From positions 380,678-444,677 of the forward strand of contig CAKRHW010000002.1 of assembly GCA_934339365.1 (NCBI GenBank): 64,000 bases of DNA. Direction: 5' to 3'. The position numbers and the translations under genes are program-made. Below are positions 1 to 7,872 of this stretch, one piece after another; the first letter of the stretch is position 1; each line of letters opens with the position of its first letter. The stretch comes from an uncultured Lachnospiraceae bacterium (lineage in GTDB: Bacteria; Bacillota; Clostridia; Lachnospirales; Lachnospiraceae). Under the pieces are notes generated by a model. That model saw only the letters and a list, made by a program, of their open reading frames with translations, was not told where the DNA came from and made no database searches.

Positions 1-617
1 TTGTCTTCAATTGCAATAATTCCCTTTGCATGTTCAAAAACCTTTAACATAAACTTCAAACCGCCAATCACCGCTTCTGGTTCTTCTAACATCCGTCGAT
101 AATCCGATGTCAAATACGGCTCACATTCTGCACCATTTACTATGATATATTCAATGGCCTCTTCATTTTTTGGTGTTGCCTTGACATGTGTCGGAAAACA
201 CGCGCCACCCATTCCAACAATGCCCGCCTGGAAAATTGCATCTCGAATTTTTTGTTTACAATCTCCTTTTGTCAGGTCTACAGGCTGAAATTCCATTGTT
301 GCATCCTGCATATCATTCTCAATTACAATTGCCATTTCTTTTTGTCCATTTACGGTATCTCTTGGTTCAATTTTAAGAACTGTTCCTGACACCGATGCAT
401 GAATATTAGCTGATACAAAACCATTTGCCTTTGCAATCAATTGTCCTGCCAATACCCGTTCTCCTACTTCGACTACAGGAACTGCAGGTGCTCCAATATG
501 CTGAGACAGTGGAAAAACCAGCTCACCTTTTGGAACATACTTTTGAATTGCTTTGTTCTTTGATAGGGATTTTCCATCATCAGGATGAACGCCTCCCCGA
601 AATGTACAAGTCGTCAT
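1..617 (-). CDS. rnfC: RnfC, electron transport complex subunit C (5' part, runs off window)
   Basis: This is the first ~205 residues of the Rnf complex subunit C, beginning MTTCTFRGGVHP and continuing with the GVHPxxxK and barrel-sandwich/biotinyl-like region typical of the RnfC N-terminus, then GMGGACFPTHVK and NGAECEPYLTSD, which belong to the NADH-binding part. RnfC is the membrane-peripheral subunit that passes electrons between NADH and ferredoxin while the complex pumps ions. The stop codon is beyond the left edge, so the iron-sulfur domain is not seen. The ATG at 615-617 is preceded by GGAG about 10 bases upstream. As usual, rnfC would be the first gene of an rnfCDGEAB operon reading left, which cannot be confirmed here. 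Family call is firm. Confidence 0.93.
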   Translation of the reverse strand, partial: MTTCTFRGGVHPDDGKSLSKNKAIQKYVPKGELVFPLSQHIGAPAVPVVEVGERVLAGQLIAKANGFVSANIHASVSGTVLKIEPRDTVNGQKEMAIVIENDMQDATMEFQPVDLTKGDCKQKIRDAIFQAGIVGMGGACFPTHVKATPKNEEAIEYIIVNGAECEPYLTSDYRRMLEEPEAVIGGLKFMLKVFEHAKGIIAIED

Positions 618-677
618 GCTCTTTCTCTCCATTCTTTTTTACTGCTTTTTGTTTTACTGACCTTTTTTATCAATAAA

Positions 678-697
678 GCGAGGTTAAAAAGCCTCGC
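678..697 (-). other. 5' leader stem-loop of rnfC transcript
   Basis: GCGAGG (678-683) and CCTCGC (692-697) form a six-pair stem with an eight-base loop. It lies at the very start of the mRNA predicted from the rnfC promoter (start near 700) and is not followed by a good T-run before the coding start. A 5'-end stabilising hairpin is the simplest reading; a protein or ligand target is possible but unsupported. Confidence 0.45.
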
Positions 698-700
698 CCA

Positions 701-729
701 TTTACAATTTTACTTTATTTTGATACAAT
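701..729 (+). promoter_or_regulatory. Sigma-A promoter for the YprB-like gene
   Basis: TTTACA (701-706), 17-base spacer, TACAAT (724-729) with an extended TGA just before it. It overlaps the opposite-facing rnfC promoter at 707-735, so the two genes are divergently transcribed from interlocked promoters. Confidence 0.6.
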
Positions 730-735
730 TTTCAA
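707..735 (-). promoter_or_regulatory. Sigma-A promoter for rnfC
   Basis: Reading leftward: TTGAAA (730-735), 17-base spacer, TAAAAT (707-712). It predicts a transcript start near 700, immediately before the GCGAGG hairpin. Confidence 0.6.
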
Positions 736-773
736 CAAAGAATGACACGTTTTATTACAGAATGGAGGATTCT

Positions 774-1850
774 ATGCTAATTTATTCGGAACCGTTTTCT
801 CCCTCTATATTTCTGTCCTCTTTCAGTCATATAGAGATAAAACAAAGTATTTTAAAACATCTGAACCAGTCAGATACTTCTTTTTTAGAACATACTGCTT
901 TTATTGATATTGAAACGACAGGTCTAAGTGCGAAAAGCAGTCATTTGTATCTGATTGGAATTATATTCTATCAGAACCATTCTTTTTATTATAAACAATG
1001 GTTTCTTGAAGATCCTAATGAAGAAAAAGATGTTTTAAAATCATTTTTCACTTTTCTGTCTAACTACAAGACAATTATTCATTTTAACGGAACAACCTTT
1101 GATTTGCCTTACCTGTTACACAAATGCGAACGTTACTGTCTTCCTTACACATTCGATTCCTATCAGTCAATTGATTTGTATCAGTTATTAAGGCCGTTAA
1201 AAAAAATACTCAAACTGCCAAATTGCAAACAAAAAAGCTTTGAAATCGCATTAGATATAGACCGGCTTGACCGCTTTGATGGTGGCATGTTAATTGAAAT
1301 ATATCAGGAATATCTTGAAAGAAAGGAATCACGTGCACTACATCTGCTTTTACTCCATAATAAAGAAGATATTATGCATATCCCTGATTTATGTAGTCTC
1401 ATTCCTTATTTAGATTTATTAGATGCTTCTTTTTTAGATACCATTCATACGCAGCAGATTTCTGCAACGCTAGAAAAAGCAAAAAATCTGACGCAAGACA
1501 CTTTATACGAACTGCATATTAAAATAGACTGCGATATTTACAATCTGATTTTTCTTCATTATCGCACTGATTTATTTCAGTTCATCACACAAAAAGATTC
1601 TGTTCATCTGCTTATTTACAGTTCAACGACAGAATTTAAAAATTATTATCCTGATTATAAAAATTATTATTATCTGCCTGCAGAAGATACTGCCATTCAT
1701 AAGTCTGTCTCCTCTTATGTCGATAAATCACATCGCATCAAAGCTACCAGAAAAAACTGTTATGGCCGTTTTCAATGTACTGAACAGTTTTTATCCGACA
1801 AGAATGCACTTTTGTCGTATACAAAAAATATCCTGAAAAGTCGTTTATAG
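774..1850 (+). CDS. YprB-like ribonuclease H-fold exonuclease domain protein
   Basis: A 358-residue protein whose N-terminal ~200 residues carry an RNase H-like/DEDD exonuclease core: FIDIETTGL near residue 43 (first acidic pair), HFNGTTFDLPYLL (second acidic site) and LLLHNKEDIMHI (third). This matches the YprB family (RNase_H_2), presumed nuclease of unknown substrate. The C-terminal ~130 residues lack recognised motifs. Start chosen at ATG 774 because GGAGG at 764-768 lies five bases upstream; a longer in-frame extension to 585 overlaps rnfC and has no ribosome site. Monocistronic, ended by a hairpin over its stop codon. In Bacillus yprB is often next to a helicase gene (yprA); no such neighbour here. 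Nuclease call is fairly safe, biological role unknown. Confidence 0.8.
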   Translation: MLIYSEPFSPSIFLSSFSHIEIKQSILKHLNQSDTSFLEHTAFIDIETTGLSAKSSHLYLIGIIFYQNHSFYYKQWFLEDPNEEKDVLKSFFTFLSNYKTIIHFNGTTFDLPYLLHKCERYCLPYTFDSYQSIDLYQLLRPLKKILKLPNCKQKSFEIALDIDRLDRFDGGMLIEIYQEYLERKESRALHLLLLHNKEDIMHIPDLCSLIPYLDLLDASFLDTIHTQQISATLEKAKNLTQDTLYELHIKIDCDIYNLIFLHYRTDLFQFITQKDSVHLLIYSSTTEFKNYYPDYKNYYYLPAEDTAIHKSVSSYVDKSHRIKATRKNCYGRFQCTEQFLSDKNALLSYTKNILKSRL

Positions 1851-1868
1851 ACCTTTCAGGATATTTTT
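1826..1868. terminator. Bidirectional terminator between YprB-like gene and purH
   Basis: ATATCCTGAAAAG pairs with CTTTCAGGATAT across an AT-rich loop, with T-run on the right and A-run on the left, so it works for both converging genes. It overlaps the 3' end of the left gene. Confidence 0.85.
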
Positions 1869-1877
1869 ATCGCTATT

Positions 1878-3053
1878 CTAATGATGGAACAAACGAATTC
1901 CTGTGAAACTCATAACCATATCATGCTTATCACATGCTTCAATTACATTATCATCTCGAATGGAACCACCTGGTTGTGCAACATACTTCACACCACTCTT
2001 AAATGCTCTTTCAATATTATCTCCAAATGGGAAAAATGCATCTGAACCTAATACAGTATCCTGCATCGTATCAAGCCATGCTCTCTTTTCTTCTTTTGTA
2101 AATACCTCTGGTTTTTCTTTGAAGAATTTCTGCCACTCGCCTTCTGCAAGTACATCCATATAATCATCTCCAATATATAAATCAATCGTATTATCTCTGT
2201 CTGCACGTCTGATTCCATCAACAAACGGAAGATTCATTACCTTTGGACACTGTCTTAAATACCAGTTATCTGCTTTTGTACCTGCAAGTCTTGTACAATG
2301 AATTCTTGACTGCTGTCCGGCTCCAATACCAATTGCCTGTCCATCAGAAACGTAACATACAGAATTAGACTGTGTATATTTTAATACGATCATCGAAATT
2401 GCCATATCTCTCTTGGCCCAATCCGGAAGTTCTGTATTCTTCGTTACAACATTCGAAAATAAATCATCATTAATTACTAATTCATTTCTTCCCTGTTCAA
2501 AAGTTACACCAAAAACCTGTTTTCTTTCAATTGGAGCAGGAACATATTCCGGATCAATCTGAATGACATTATAATTTCCTTTTTTCTTTGCTTTTAAAAT
2601 CTGTAGTGCTTCCTCTTCATATCCTGGTGCAATTACACCATCTGACACTTCACGTGCAATCATTTTTGCCGTACAGACATCGCAAACATCTGACAATGCA
2701 ATAAAGTCACCAAATGATGACATTCTGTCTGCACCTCTTGCTCTTGCATAAGCACTCGCTAAAGGAGTAAGTTCTCCCATATCATCTACCCAGTAAATCT
2801 TCTTTAATGTATCTGTCAAAGGAAGACCAATCGCAGCACCTGCCGGTGAAACATGTTTAAATGATGTTGCTGCCGGATGACCTGTTGCTTTTTTTAATTC
2901 TTTTACCAACTGCCATCCATTAAATGCATCTAAAAAATTAATATAACCCGGGCGGCCATTTAAAACAGTAATTGGAAGTTCTCCTTCTTCCATATAAATT
3001 CTTGATGGTTTCTGGTTTGGATTACAACCATATTTTAATTCTAATTCTTTCAT
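1878..3053 (-). CDS. purH: Stand-alone AICAR transformylase (PurH C-terminal domain type)
   Basis: This 391-residue protein catalyses formyl transfer from 10-formyl-THF to AICAR, the penultimate step of IMP synthesis. Seen: ELELKYGCNPNQ at the start, SFKHVSPAGAA with the catalytic Lys66-His67 pair, SFGDFIALSD, GVIAPGYEEEAL, IGIGAGQQSRIHC, GSDAFFPFGDNIE and AQPGGSIRDDNVI. Normal bacterial PurH is ~510-530 residues with an N-terminal MGS-like IMP cyclohydrolase; that domain is absent, and the adjacent upstream gene supplies a PurO-type cyclohydrolase instead. Start: ATG 3051-3053 has GGAG six bases upstream; the longer frame would need a TTG at 3089 without a ribosome site. Second gene of a two-gene operon. 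Confidence 0.93.
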   Translation of the reverse strand: MKELELKYGCNPNQKPSRIYMEEGELPITVLNGRPGYINFLDAFNGWQLVKELKKATGHPAATSFKHVSPAGAAIGLPLTDTLKKIYWVDDMGELTPLASAYARARGADRMSSFGDFIALSDVCDVCTAKMIAREVSDGVIAPGYEEEALQILKAKKKGNYNVIQIDPEYVPAPIERKQVFGVTFEQGRNELVINDDLFSNVVTKNTELPDWAKRDMAISMIVLKYTQSNSVCYVSDGQAIGIGAGQQSRIHCTRLAGTKADNWYLRQCPKVMNLPFVDGIRRADRDNTIDLYIGDDYMDVLAEGEWQKFFKEKPEVFTKEEKRAWLDTMQDTVLGSDAFFPFGDNIERAFKSGVKYVAQPGGSIRDDNVIEACDKHDMVMSFTGIRLFHH

Positions 3054-3146
3054 TCTATTCTCCATTTCCTGTATCTTACCTGTTTTCAATCATAAATGAG
3101 CATCATTTTATTATTTGAAAAACATTTAGCATCAAATAACTCTTAT

Positions 3147-3863
3147 TTATTTTACATTTTTATTAATAATATTTGTTTTGTATTTTCCTGTCTTGATATC
3201 AATATAGCGAACAAATAAAGATACCTTATTCTCTTCATTCAGGCTGTTCCACAATAAATCTGTAAATTCATCCATATCATCTGGAATCTCAATTAGCTTA
3301 GGTTCTCCCTCAAAACTTGGGAGTGGATTTCCATCACAACGATAGGTGTGAATAAATCTTCCCTCTCCTGCAATCGGATTCTCATAAGTATATGTATAAC
3401 GGTTGCATGCGGCACCATTTCCATTGTCACTTTTTAAAATTGACATTGCAAAATGATATTCTCCTTCATTCACCTGCATAATACCTGAAATTCTCGGTGT
3501 ATAATTTGGTGCGTCAGGTTCAAATTCTCTTGTTCGAAGTGCCTGTTCGAAAGAACGTCCGTCCCCTACTAAATCATAGATTGTATCTGTCTGATCTCCA
3601 TTTGTAACAATTGTTTTATTTCCTAATACGCGAACCGGGGCATAAATAATTAAGCTAGGATCTACCAGCTTAGAAGGATCAAATGCCTGTGTGCGAATTC
3701 CTTCACCCTCTTCTACAAACACCCTGTTACGACTGTTCTCACTTCTTCCCATAATAAAATATGCAGTTACTGCGTGTTTCCCATCTTTGCTCTTTCCAAT
3801 AATGATTCCACGTCCCGGATAACTGTTTTCTTTTAATTTCTTTTCAATTGACAATGTCTCCAT
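3147..3863 (-). CDS. purO: IMP cyclohydrolase, PurO-like
   Basis: A 238-residue protein resembling the archaeal-type IMP cyclohydrolase family (PF07826, NTN-hydrolase fold): N-terminal YPGRGIIIGKSKDGKHAV, AYFIMGRSENSRNRVF, DPSLIIYAPVRV and a C-terminal YTYENP...IHTY stretch. It would close the ring of FAICAR to give IMP. Its position directly upstream of a PurH that lacks its own cyclohydrolase domain strongly supports that job: the two genes together replace one bifunctional enzyme. AGGAGG lies six bases before ATG 3863. The assignment combines family recall with context; the enzymatic activity is inferred. Confidence 0.85.
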   Translation of the reverse strand: METLSIEKKLKENSYPGRGIIIGKSKDGKHAVTAYFIMGRSENSRNRVFVEEGEGIRTQAFDPSKLVDPSLIIYAPVRVLGNKTIVTNGDQTDTIYDLVGDGRSFEQALRTREFEPDAPNYTPRISGIMQVNEGEYHFAMSILKSDNGNGAACNRYTYTYENPIAGEGRFIHTYRCDGNPLPSFEGEPKLIEIPDDMDEFTDLLWNSLNEENKVSLFVRYIDIKTGKYKTNIINKNVK

Positions 3864-3942
3864 TCTTGTCCTCCTGTAGTATTAGTTTACAAATGTTCCT
3901 GCCTGACTTTCATTCATATAGTCTTGCAAGATTCTATTTCCT

Positions 3943-3971
3943 ATCATAACACATAAATGCCAATCCTCCAA
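3943..3971 (-). promoter_or_regulatory. Sigma-A promoter for the purO-purH operon
   Basis: TTGGAG (3966-3971), 17-base spacer, TATGAT (3943-3948) reading left, giving an ~75-base leader. No purine riboswitch core is visible in that leader. Confidence 0.45.
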
Positions 3972-4014
3972 CATAATTTTTTAAAAGCTGTCATTTCATA
4001 AAACTACAAAGCAT

Positions 4015-4057
4015 AAAAAAGAACCTCCAGCCACCAATTGTGACTTGAGGTTCTTTT
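4015..4057 (-). terminator. Terminator after the SASP gene
   Basis: AAAAGAACCTC and GAGGTTCTTTT pair around a 19-base loop; on the minus strand the stem ends in a run of six Ts. It separates the spore protein gene from the purO promoter. Confidence 0.8.
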
Positions 4058-4126
4058 GAAGACTGTATTTTAAGCCTTCTTCCATTATAAGAAATCATTC
4101 ATTCTAAACGATTTTTATAATAGCTG

Positions 4127-4336
4127 TTACTGCTGCTGTTTATCAGACATTTCTCTTTCCTGTGCTTCAATCATTTTTTTAACCATGTAACCACCAACGC
4201 TTCCGTTCTGAGCAGAGGTTAAGTTACCATTGTAGCCATCTGTAAGAGGCACACCCAATTCTGATGCAACTTCCATCTTGAATCTGTTCATTGCACTTTT
4301 TGCTTCTGGCACATTCGTTTTGTTTGAGCTAGTCAT
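4127..4336 (-). CDS. Alpha/beta-type small acid-soluble spore protein
   Basis: A 69-residue DNA-binding spore protein that coats forespore DNA and protects it from damage. Diagnostic stretches are NRFKMEVASELGVPL (with the GPR germination-protease site at E-VASE) and YNGNLTSAQNGSVGG followed by YMVKKMIEAQE, i.e. both conserved SASP signatures. The second of two adjacent ATGs (4336) is chosen because GGAGG is six bases away from it but only three from the first. Short Gln-rich tail. This gene shows that the organism makes endospores. Probably a single-gene unit expressed in the forespore from the candidate promoter at 4425-4454. Confidence 0.96.
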   Translation of the reverse strand: MTSSNKTNVPEAKSAMNRFKMEVASELGVPLTDGYNGNLTSAQNGSVGGYMVKKMIEAQEREMSDKQQQ

Positions 4337-4424
4337 CATAATCCTCCATTCTATTATTTTCGTTGTTGTCCTTCAAATCTAGAATTGCTCGAAAATAATC
4401 GTGTGTTGTTGTTTGTTACACTCA

Positions 4425-4454
4425 TAGTATGTGCACAGATACCATTCATAAACA
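4425..4454 (-). promoter_or_regulatory. Candidate forespore (sigma-G-type) promoter for the SASP gene
   Basis: CATACTA (4425-4431) equals the sigma-G -10 consensus; TGTTTA (4449-4454), 17 bases upstream, matches four of six positions of TGAATA. Distance to the start codon is ~90 bases. Supported mainly by the gene it precedes. Confidence 0.4.
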
Positions 4455-4492
4455 GACATTTTTTTGAAATACTGTATACCTTTTCCATCTTT

Positions 4493-5326
4493 TTATTTTT
4501 TCTTCGTACACCGCCATGATAAAAACATATTCGAAATAATAAAAGCAGAAAGAACATAATATTGTTCTGTTTTTAAAATAAAATCTCTTTGACTGGCTGA
4601 AAAAAGTGCACTGCCCTGATAAAGATGAAATTCATATAGTACACACAGGATTGCACATAAAAAGTTTACTAAAATAATAATAGTCTCTGTTGAAGCCATA
4701 TATTCTGACTTAGGACAAAAAATCGTTTTTGCACATTCAAACAAAAGCCATAAGAGCATTGTTGCATACCACACTGCAATGACAACATTTTCTATTTTTG
4801 CTGCATTTTCTATATCATGCAAACAATCTTCAATTCCTGACATATTAGCAATAATAAAGGTCTCGACTAAAACCAATAAAGTAATTCCTCTAAGAATCTG
4901 CATTCTTCTCTGAGGATAAATAGCACATAGCAAAAGAATACAATCTGCTGCTAATAAAATTAATAAAAACATAAATTGCGAGTCTAAACTTTTTTCTAAG
5001 AAATGCACTGTTAAAGAATATAATAGAAAAAATCCTGTAATCACTGAAAATAGGATTGCACCTAAATTCGATTTTTGATTGAAATCTTCCTCTCTTTTTC
5101 TCTGCCTCTCTTTTATCTTTTCTTCTTTTTGTTTTTTCTTCTGCTCTTCTTTTGTTACTGTACTTGTTTCCTCTTTCGATAAATTCACAGATTCCTTCTG
5201 AATAGTTTCCGTCTGTGTTTCATTTTCCTGTTTCTGACTGGCACAATCCTCTAAAAAATTTTTGCCACAATAAGGACAAAAACGAATTTTATCGCTGACT
5301 TCTTTTCCACAATTCGGACAAAACAT
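4493..5326 (-). CDS. Zinc-ribbon multi-pass membrane protein, unknown function
   Basis: A 277-residue protein in three parts. Residues 1-25 are a double-cysteine zinc ribbon (FCPNCGKEV ... FCPYCGKNF). Residues ~30-85 are a charged Lys/Glu/Gln-rich, probably coiled-coil linker. From ~90 on come about six hydrophobic stretches predicted to span the membrane, ending in a basic tail. Start at ATG 5326 is set by GGAGG five bases upstream. It follows murF by 36 bases, so it is likely in the ddl-murF transcript, but nothing in it points to peptidoglycan synthesis. Zinc-ribbon/TM proteins of this layout are common and mostly uncharacterised in Clostridia. Function unknown. Confidence 0.75.
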   Translation of the reverse strand: MFCPNCGKEVSDKIRFCPYCGKNFLEDCASQKQENETQTETIQKESVNLSKEETSTVTKEEQKKKQKEEKIKERQRKREEDFNQKSNLGAILFSVITGFFLLYSLTVHFLEKSLDSQFMFLLILLAADCILLLCAIYPQRRMQILRGITLLVLVETFIIANMSGIEDCLHDIENAAKIENVVIAVWYATMLLWLLFECAKTIFCPKSEYMASTETIIILVNFLCAILCVLYEFHLYQGSALFSASQRDFILKTEQYYVLSAFIISNMFLSWRCTKKK

Positions 5327-5362
5327 TTCTTCCTCCGTTTCTTTCTGGCATTTCACATGCTT

Positions 5363-6736
5363 CTATTGTTCTTCTAAAATTTTAACCACTTTTGAAAACT
5401 CCATTCCATGTGATGCTTTCACTAAGATCGTATCTCCTTTTTGCAAAAGATTTGGAAATTCTTTTATCATTTCCTCTTTTGTTTCATAATACAATGCATT
5501 TCCACCTTCTTCTTTTGCAGCTTCAAATATATTTCTACTTAACTCTCCCACACACAGGATTACATCAATTTTATTTTCAGCCGCACGTTTTCCAATCTCA
5601 CGATGCAGTAAAACTTCATTTTCTCCTAGTTCAAACATATCACCTAAAATGGCTACTCTGCGTCCTCTGGCATTTTTTAATACATCTAATGATGCTTTCA
5701 TAGACATTGGATTTGCATTATAACAATCATCTATAATATGATAATTTTCTGTATCAATTTTATGGTTACGACCGCTAATTGTCTTTAAAGTTGCAATCCC
5801 GTCTGCTATTTCTTTCATCGATAAACCAAATTGTCTGCCAACCGCAAGTCCTGCAAGTGCATTGTATACCATATGTTCTCCCGGAACAGGAATCGTCACA
5901 CGTTGTTCTTCTTCGTTATAATGCAAGACAGCCTGCATTCCTTCCATCCCTTTGTTTTCTATTTGATCTGCATAGATTTTTCTTTTAGAATGAATTCCGA
6001 AAAATTGTGGCTGTATCCCTTTGATTTGTGTGATTATAGCAAGTTTGTCATCGTCTCCATTTAAAACAATTGCACCATCGTTCGAAATAAAATCAAAAAT
6101 TTCGCTTTTAGCCCGAAGAACTCCGTCTCTGTCTTTTAAATTGTTTAAATGACAGGTTCCAATATTGGTCATCACAACGACATTCGGCTTTACCATTTCA
6201 CTTAACCGGTGCATTTCTCCAAAGGAATCTATTCCCATCTCAATAATGGCAATACAATGCTCTTTTCGTATTTTTAATAAGGTAAGTGGCACTCCAATTT
6301 CATTATTAAAATTTCCCTCTGTTTTTAAAACCTGATACTTTTGGCTCAACACAGCAGAAATTGTCTCTTTTGTACTTGTTTTTCCCACACTTCCGGTAAT
6401 ACCAATGACTTTGATTTTCAGACTTTCTCTATAATATGCTGCAATTTGCTTTAAAGCATCTAAAGAAGATTCTACCAGAATATATGGATGGTTCGTCTCT
6501 AACTTTCTTTCTGACAAAGTACATATGGCACCTTTTTCAAATGCCGATTCAATAAAAGAATGTCCATCTACCTTTTCTCCTACAACAGGAATATATAAAT
6601 ATCCTTCTTCCACCTGCCGGCTGTCAATCACAACACCATTCACTTCTTTTTGAAGAATTTTCTGATCTCCGTAAAAAGTACCACGACATGCTTCTGCAAT
6701 TTTTTCTATTGTTAGTCCTTCCATCTTCCCTGACAT
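5363..6736 (-). CDS. murF: MurF, UDP-MurNAc-tripeptide--D-Ala-D-Ala ligase
   Basis: A 457-residue cytoplasmic Mur ligase that adds D-alanyl-D-alanine to the UDP-MurNAc-tripeptide, the last soluble step of peptidoglycan precursor synthesis. Visible: N-terminal substrate domain with VVIDSRQVEEGYLYIP, ATP loop GITGSVGKTSTKE near residue 110, EGNFNNEIGVPLTLL, EMGIDSFGEM, TNIGTCHL, NGDDD, and the C-terminal DDCYNANPMSM plus ILGDMFELG. Length is normal for MurF. It follows ddl by 14 bases, so the enzyme that makes D-Ala-D-Ala and the one that uses it are co-expressed. ATG 6736 has GGAAGG about eight bases upstream. Confidence 0.97.
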   Translation of the reverse strand: MSGKMEGLTIEKIAEACRGTFYGDQKILQKEVNGVVIDSRQVEEGYLYIPVVGEKVDGHSFIESAFEKGAICTLSERKLETNHPYILVESSLDALKQIAAYYRESLKIKVIGITGSVGKTSTKETISAVLSQKYQVLKTEGNFNNEIGVPLTLLKIRKEHCIAIIEMGIDSFGEMHRLSEMVKPNVVVMTNIGTCHLNNLKDRDGVLRAKSEIFDFISNDGAIVLNGDDDKLAIITQIKGIQPQFFGIHSKRKIYADQIENKGMEGMQAVLHYNEEEQRVTIPVPGEHMVYNALAGLAVGRQFGLSMKEIADGIATLKTISGRNHKIDTENYHIIDDCYNANPMSMKASLDVLKNARGRRVAILGDMFELGENEVLLHREIGKRAAENKIDVILCVGELSRNIFEAAKEEGGNALYYETKEEMIKEFPNLLQKGDTILVKASHGMEFSKVVKILEEQ

Positions 6737-6750
6737 CTTTTTATCCTTCC

Positions 6751-7791
6751 TTATGAATATTTTTCCATTGACAATTCTACCAGCTTATCACATAATGCCG
6801 GAAAATCGTAACCAATCTGTGCTGCTTCTTGTGGAAGTAAACTTGTCGGGGTCATTCCCGGAAGTGTATTTGCTTCCATAAAATAACAATGATTGTCTTT
6901 ATCTAACAAGAAATCAATTCTGCAATATGCTTCTAATTGTAATGCTTTTGCTGCCTGTACAGCATATGCCTGCATTTCCTTTGCAATATTTTCTTCTAAC
7001 GGTGCAGGACAGACTTCTTTTGTCTTTCCATTATACTTATTCTCATAATCATAAAAGGAATCTTTTTCTACTACAATTTCAATGACCGGTAATGCCAGAT
7101 CATAAAAGACGCCAATTGAAAATTCTCTTGCATCAACAAACTGCTCTACAACAACCGTATCTTCTAAAGCAAATGCTTCTTTTAAAGCTTTCTGATATTC
7201 TTCTTCATTCTCTGCTTTCGATACACCAACGCTCGAACCACCACAAGCCGGTTTTACAATTACTGTTCCTCTAAAACCAAGTTCTTCTAATGTCTGTTTT
7301 GCTTCCTTATCCTTTTTTGAAAAAGAGATTCCTTTAATCACAGGAACTCCTGCATCCTTAACAACAACTTTTGCTACTGCTTTATTCATTGCCATTGCAC
7401 TTCCAAGATATCCTGCACCTGTATACTTTACTCCAAGCAAATCAAACATTGCCTGAATTCTTCCATCTTCCCCATTTGAACCATGTAATGCTAAAAATAC
7501 AAGATCTGCTTTTTTTGCAGCCTCTATAATATTAGGTCCAATTAAACCAGCTCCCGCCTGTAAACGTTCTTTTACTTTTTTACTCCATGATGCAATCTCA
7601 TCTGCTTTCTTATCTACATCATATCCTGCTTCTGTTCCTTCAAATACATTCGCATCCTGTAGTCCAAAAAATACATCTGCGATTACTGCATTATGTCCTT
7701 TTTGCCGAAGTGCTTTACATACCATTCTTCCAGATGAAATTGACACTTCACGTTCTGTACTTGTTCCTGCTGCTAATACTAAAATATTCAT
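6751..7791 (-). CDS. ddl: D-alanine--D-alanine ligase
   Basis: A 346-residue ATP-grasp ligase that joins two D-alanines for peptidoglycan. Seen: N-terminal LVLAAGTSTEREVSISSG, LALHGSNGEDGRIQ, GAGYLGSAMAMNK, the ATP-grasp VKPACGGSSVGVSK, CRIDFLLD and the metal-binding MEANTLPGMTPTS. The ligand-site residues after GYLGSAMAMNK look ordinary for a D-Ala-D-Ala enzyme, with nothing suggesting a D-Lac/vancomycin-resistance version. GGAGG sits 12 bases before ATG 7791, longer than normal, and no better start exists. First gene of ddl-murF. Confidence 0.96.
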   Translation of the reverse strand: MNILVLAAGTSTEREVSISSGRMVCKALRQKGHNAVIADVFFGLQDANVFEGTEAGYDVDKKADEIASWSKKVKERLQAGAGLIGPNIIEAAKKADLVFLALHGSNGEDGRIQAMFDLLGVKYTGAGYLGSAMAMNKAVAKVVVKDAGVPVIKGISFSKKDKEAKQTLEELGFRGTVIVKPACGGSSVGVSKAENEEEYQKALKEAFALEDTVVVEQFVDAREFSIGVFYDLALPVIEIVVEKDSFYDYENKYNGKTKEVCPAPLEENIAKEMQAYAVQAAKALQLEAYCRIDFLLDKDNHCYFMEANTLPGMTPTSLLPQEAAQIGYDFPALCDKLVELSMEKYS

Positions 7792-7835
7792 ATATTATAA
7801 AATCCTCCACTTTATTTCATTTCTGCTAAAATTTA

Positions 7836-7863
7836 ATTATATCGTTTTCTATACAAAAGTCAA
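7836..7863 (-). promoter_or_regulatory. Sigma-A promoter for ddl-murF
   Basis: TTGACT (7858-7863), 16-base spacer, TATAAT (7836-7841) reading left. A strong match placed 45 bases before ddl; it starts right after the recG stop. Confidence 0.65.
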
Positions 7864-7872
7864 TTATGTTCA

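Noticed and set aside
585..773. N-terminal extension of the YprB-like frame beginning at 585
   Set aside because: It overlaps the rnfC start on the other strand, spans both promoters, has no ribosome site, and GGAGG at 764-768 marks ATG 774.
3864..4014. Purine riboswitch upstream of purO-purH
   Set aside because: Leader is ~75 bases from the predicted start and lacks the paired loops and core of the purine aptamer.
4354..4557. Minus-strand open frame of 67 codons overlapping the zinc-ribbon gene end
   Set aside because: Out of frame with the larger gene and lying over the SASP promoter; no ribosome site or homology.
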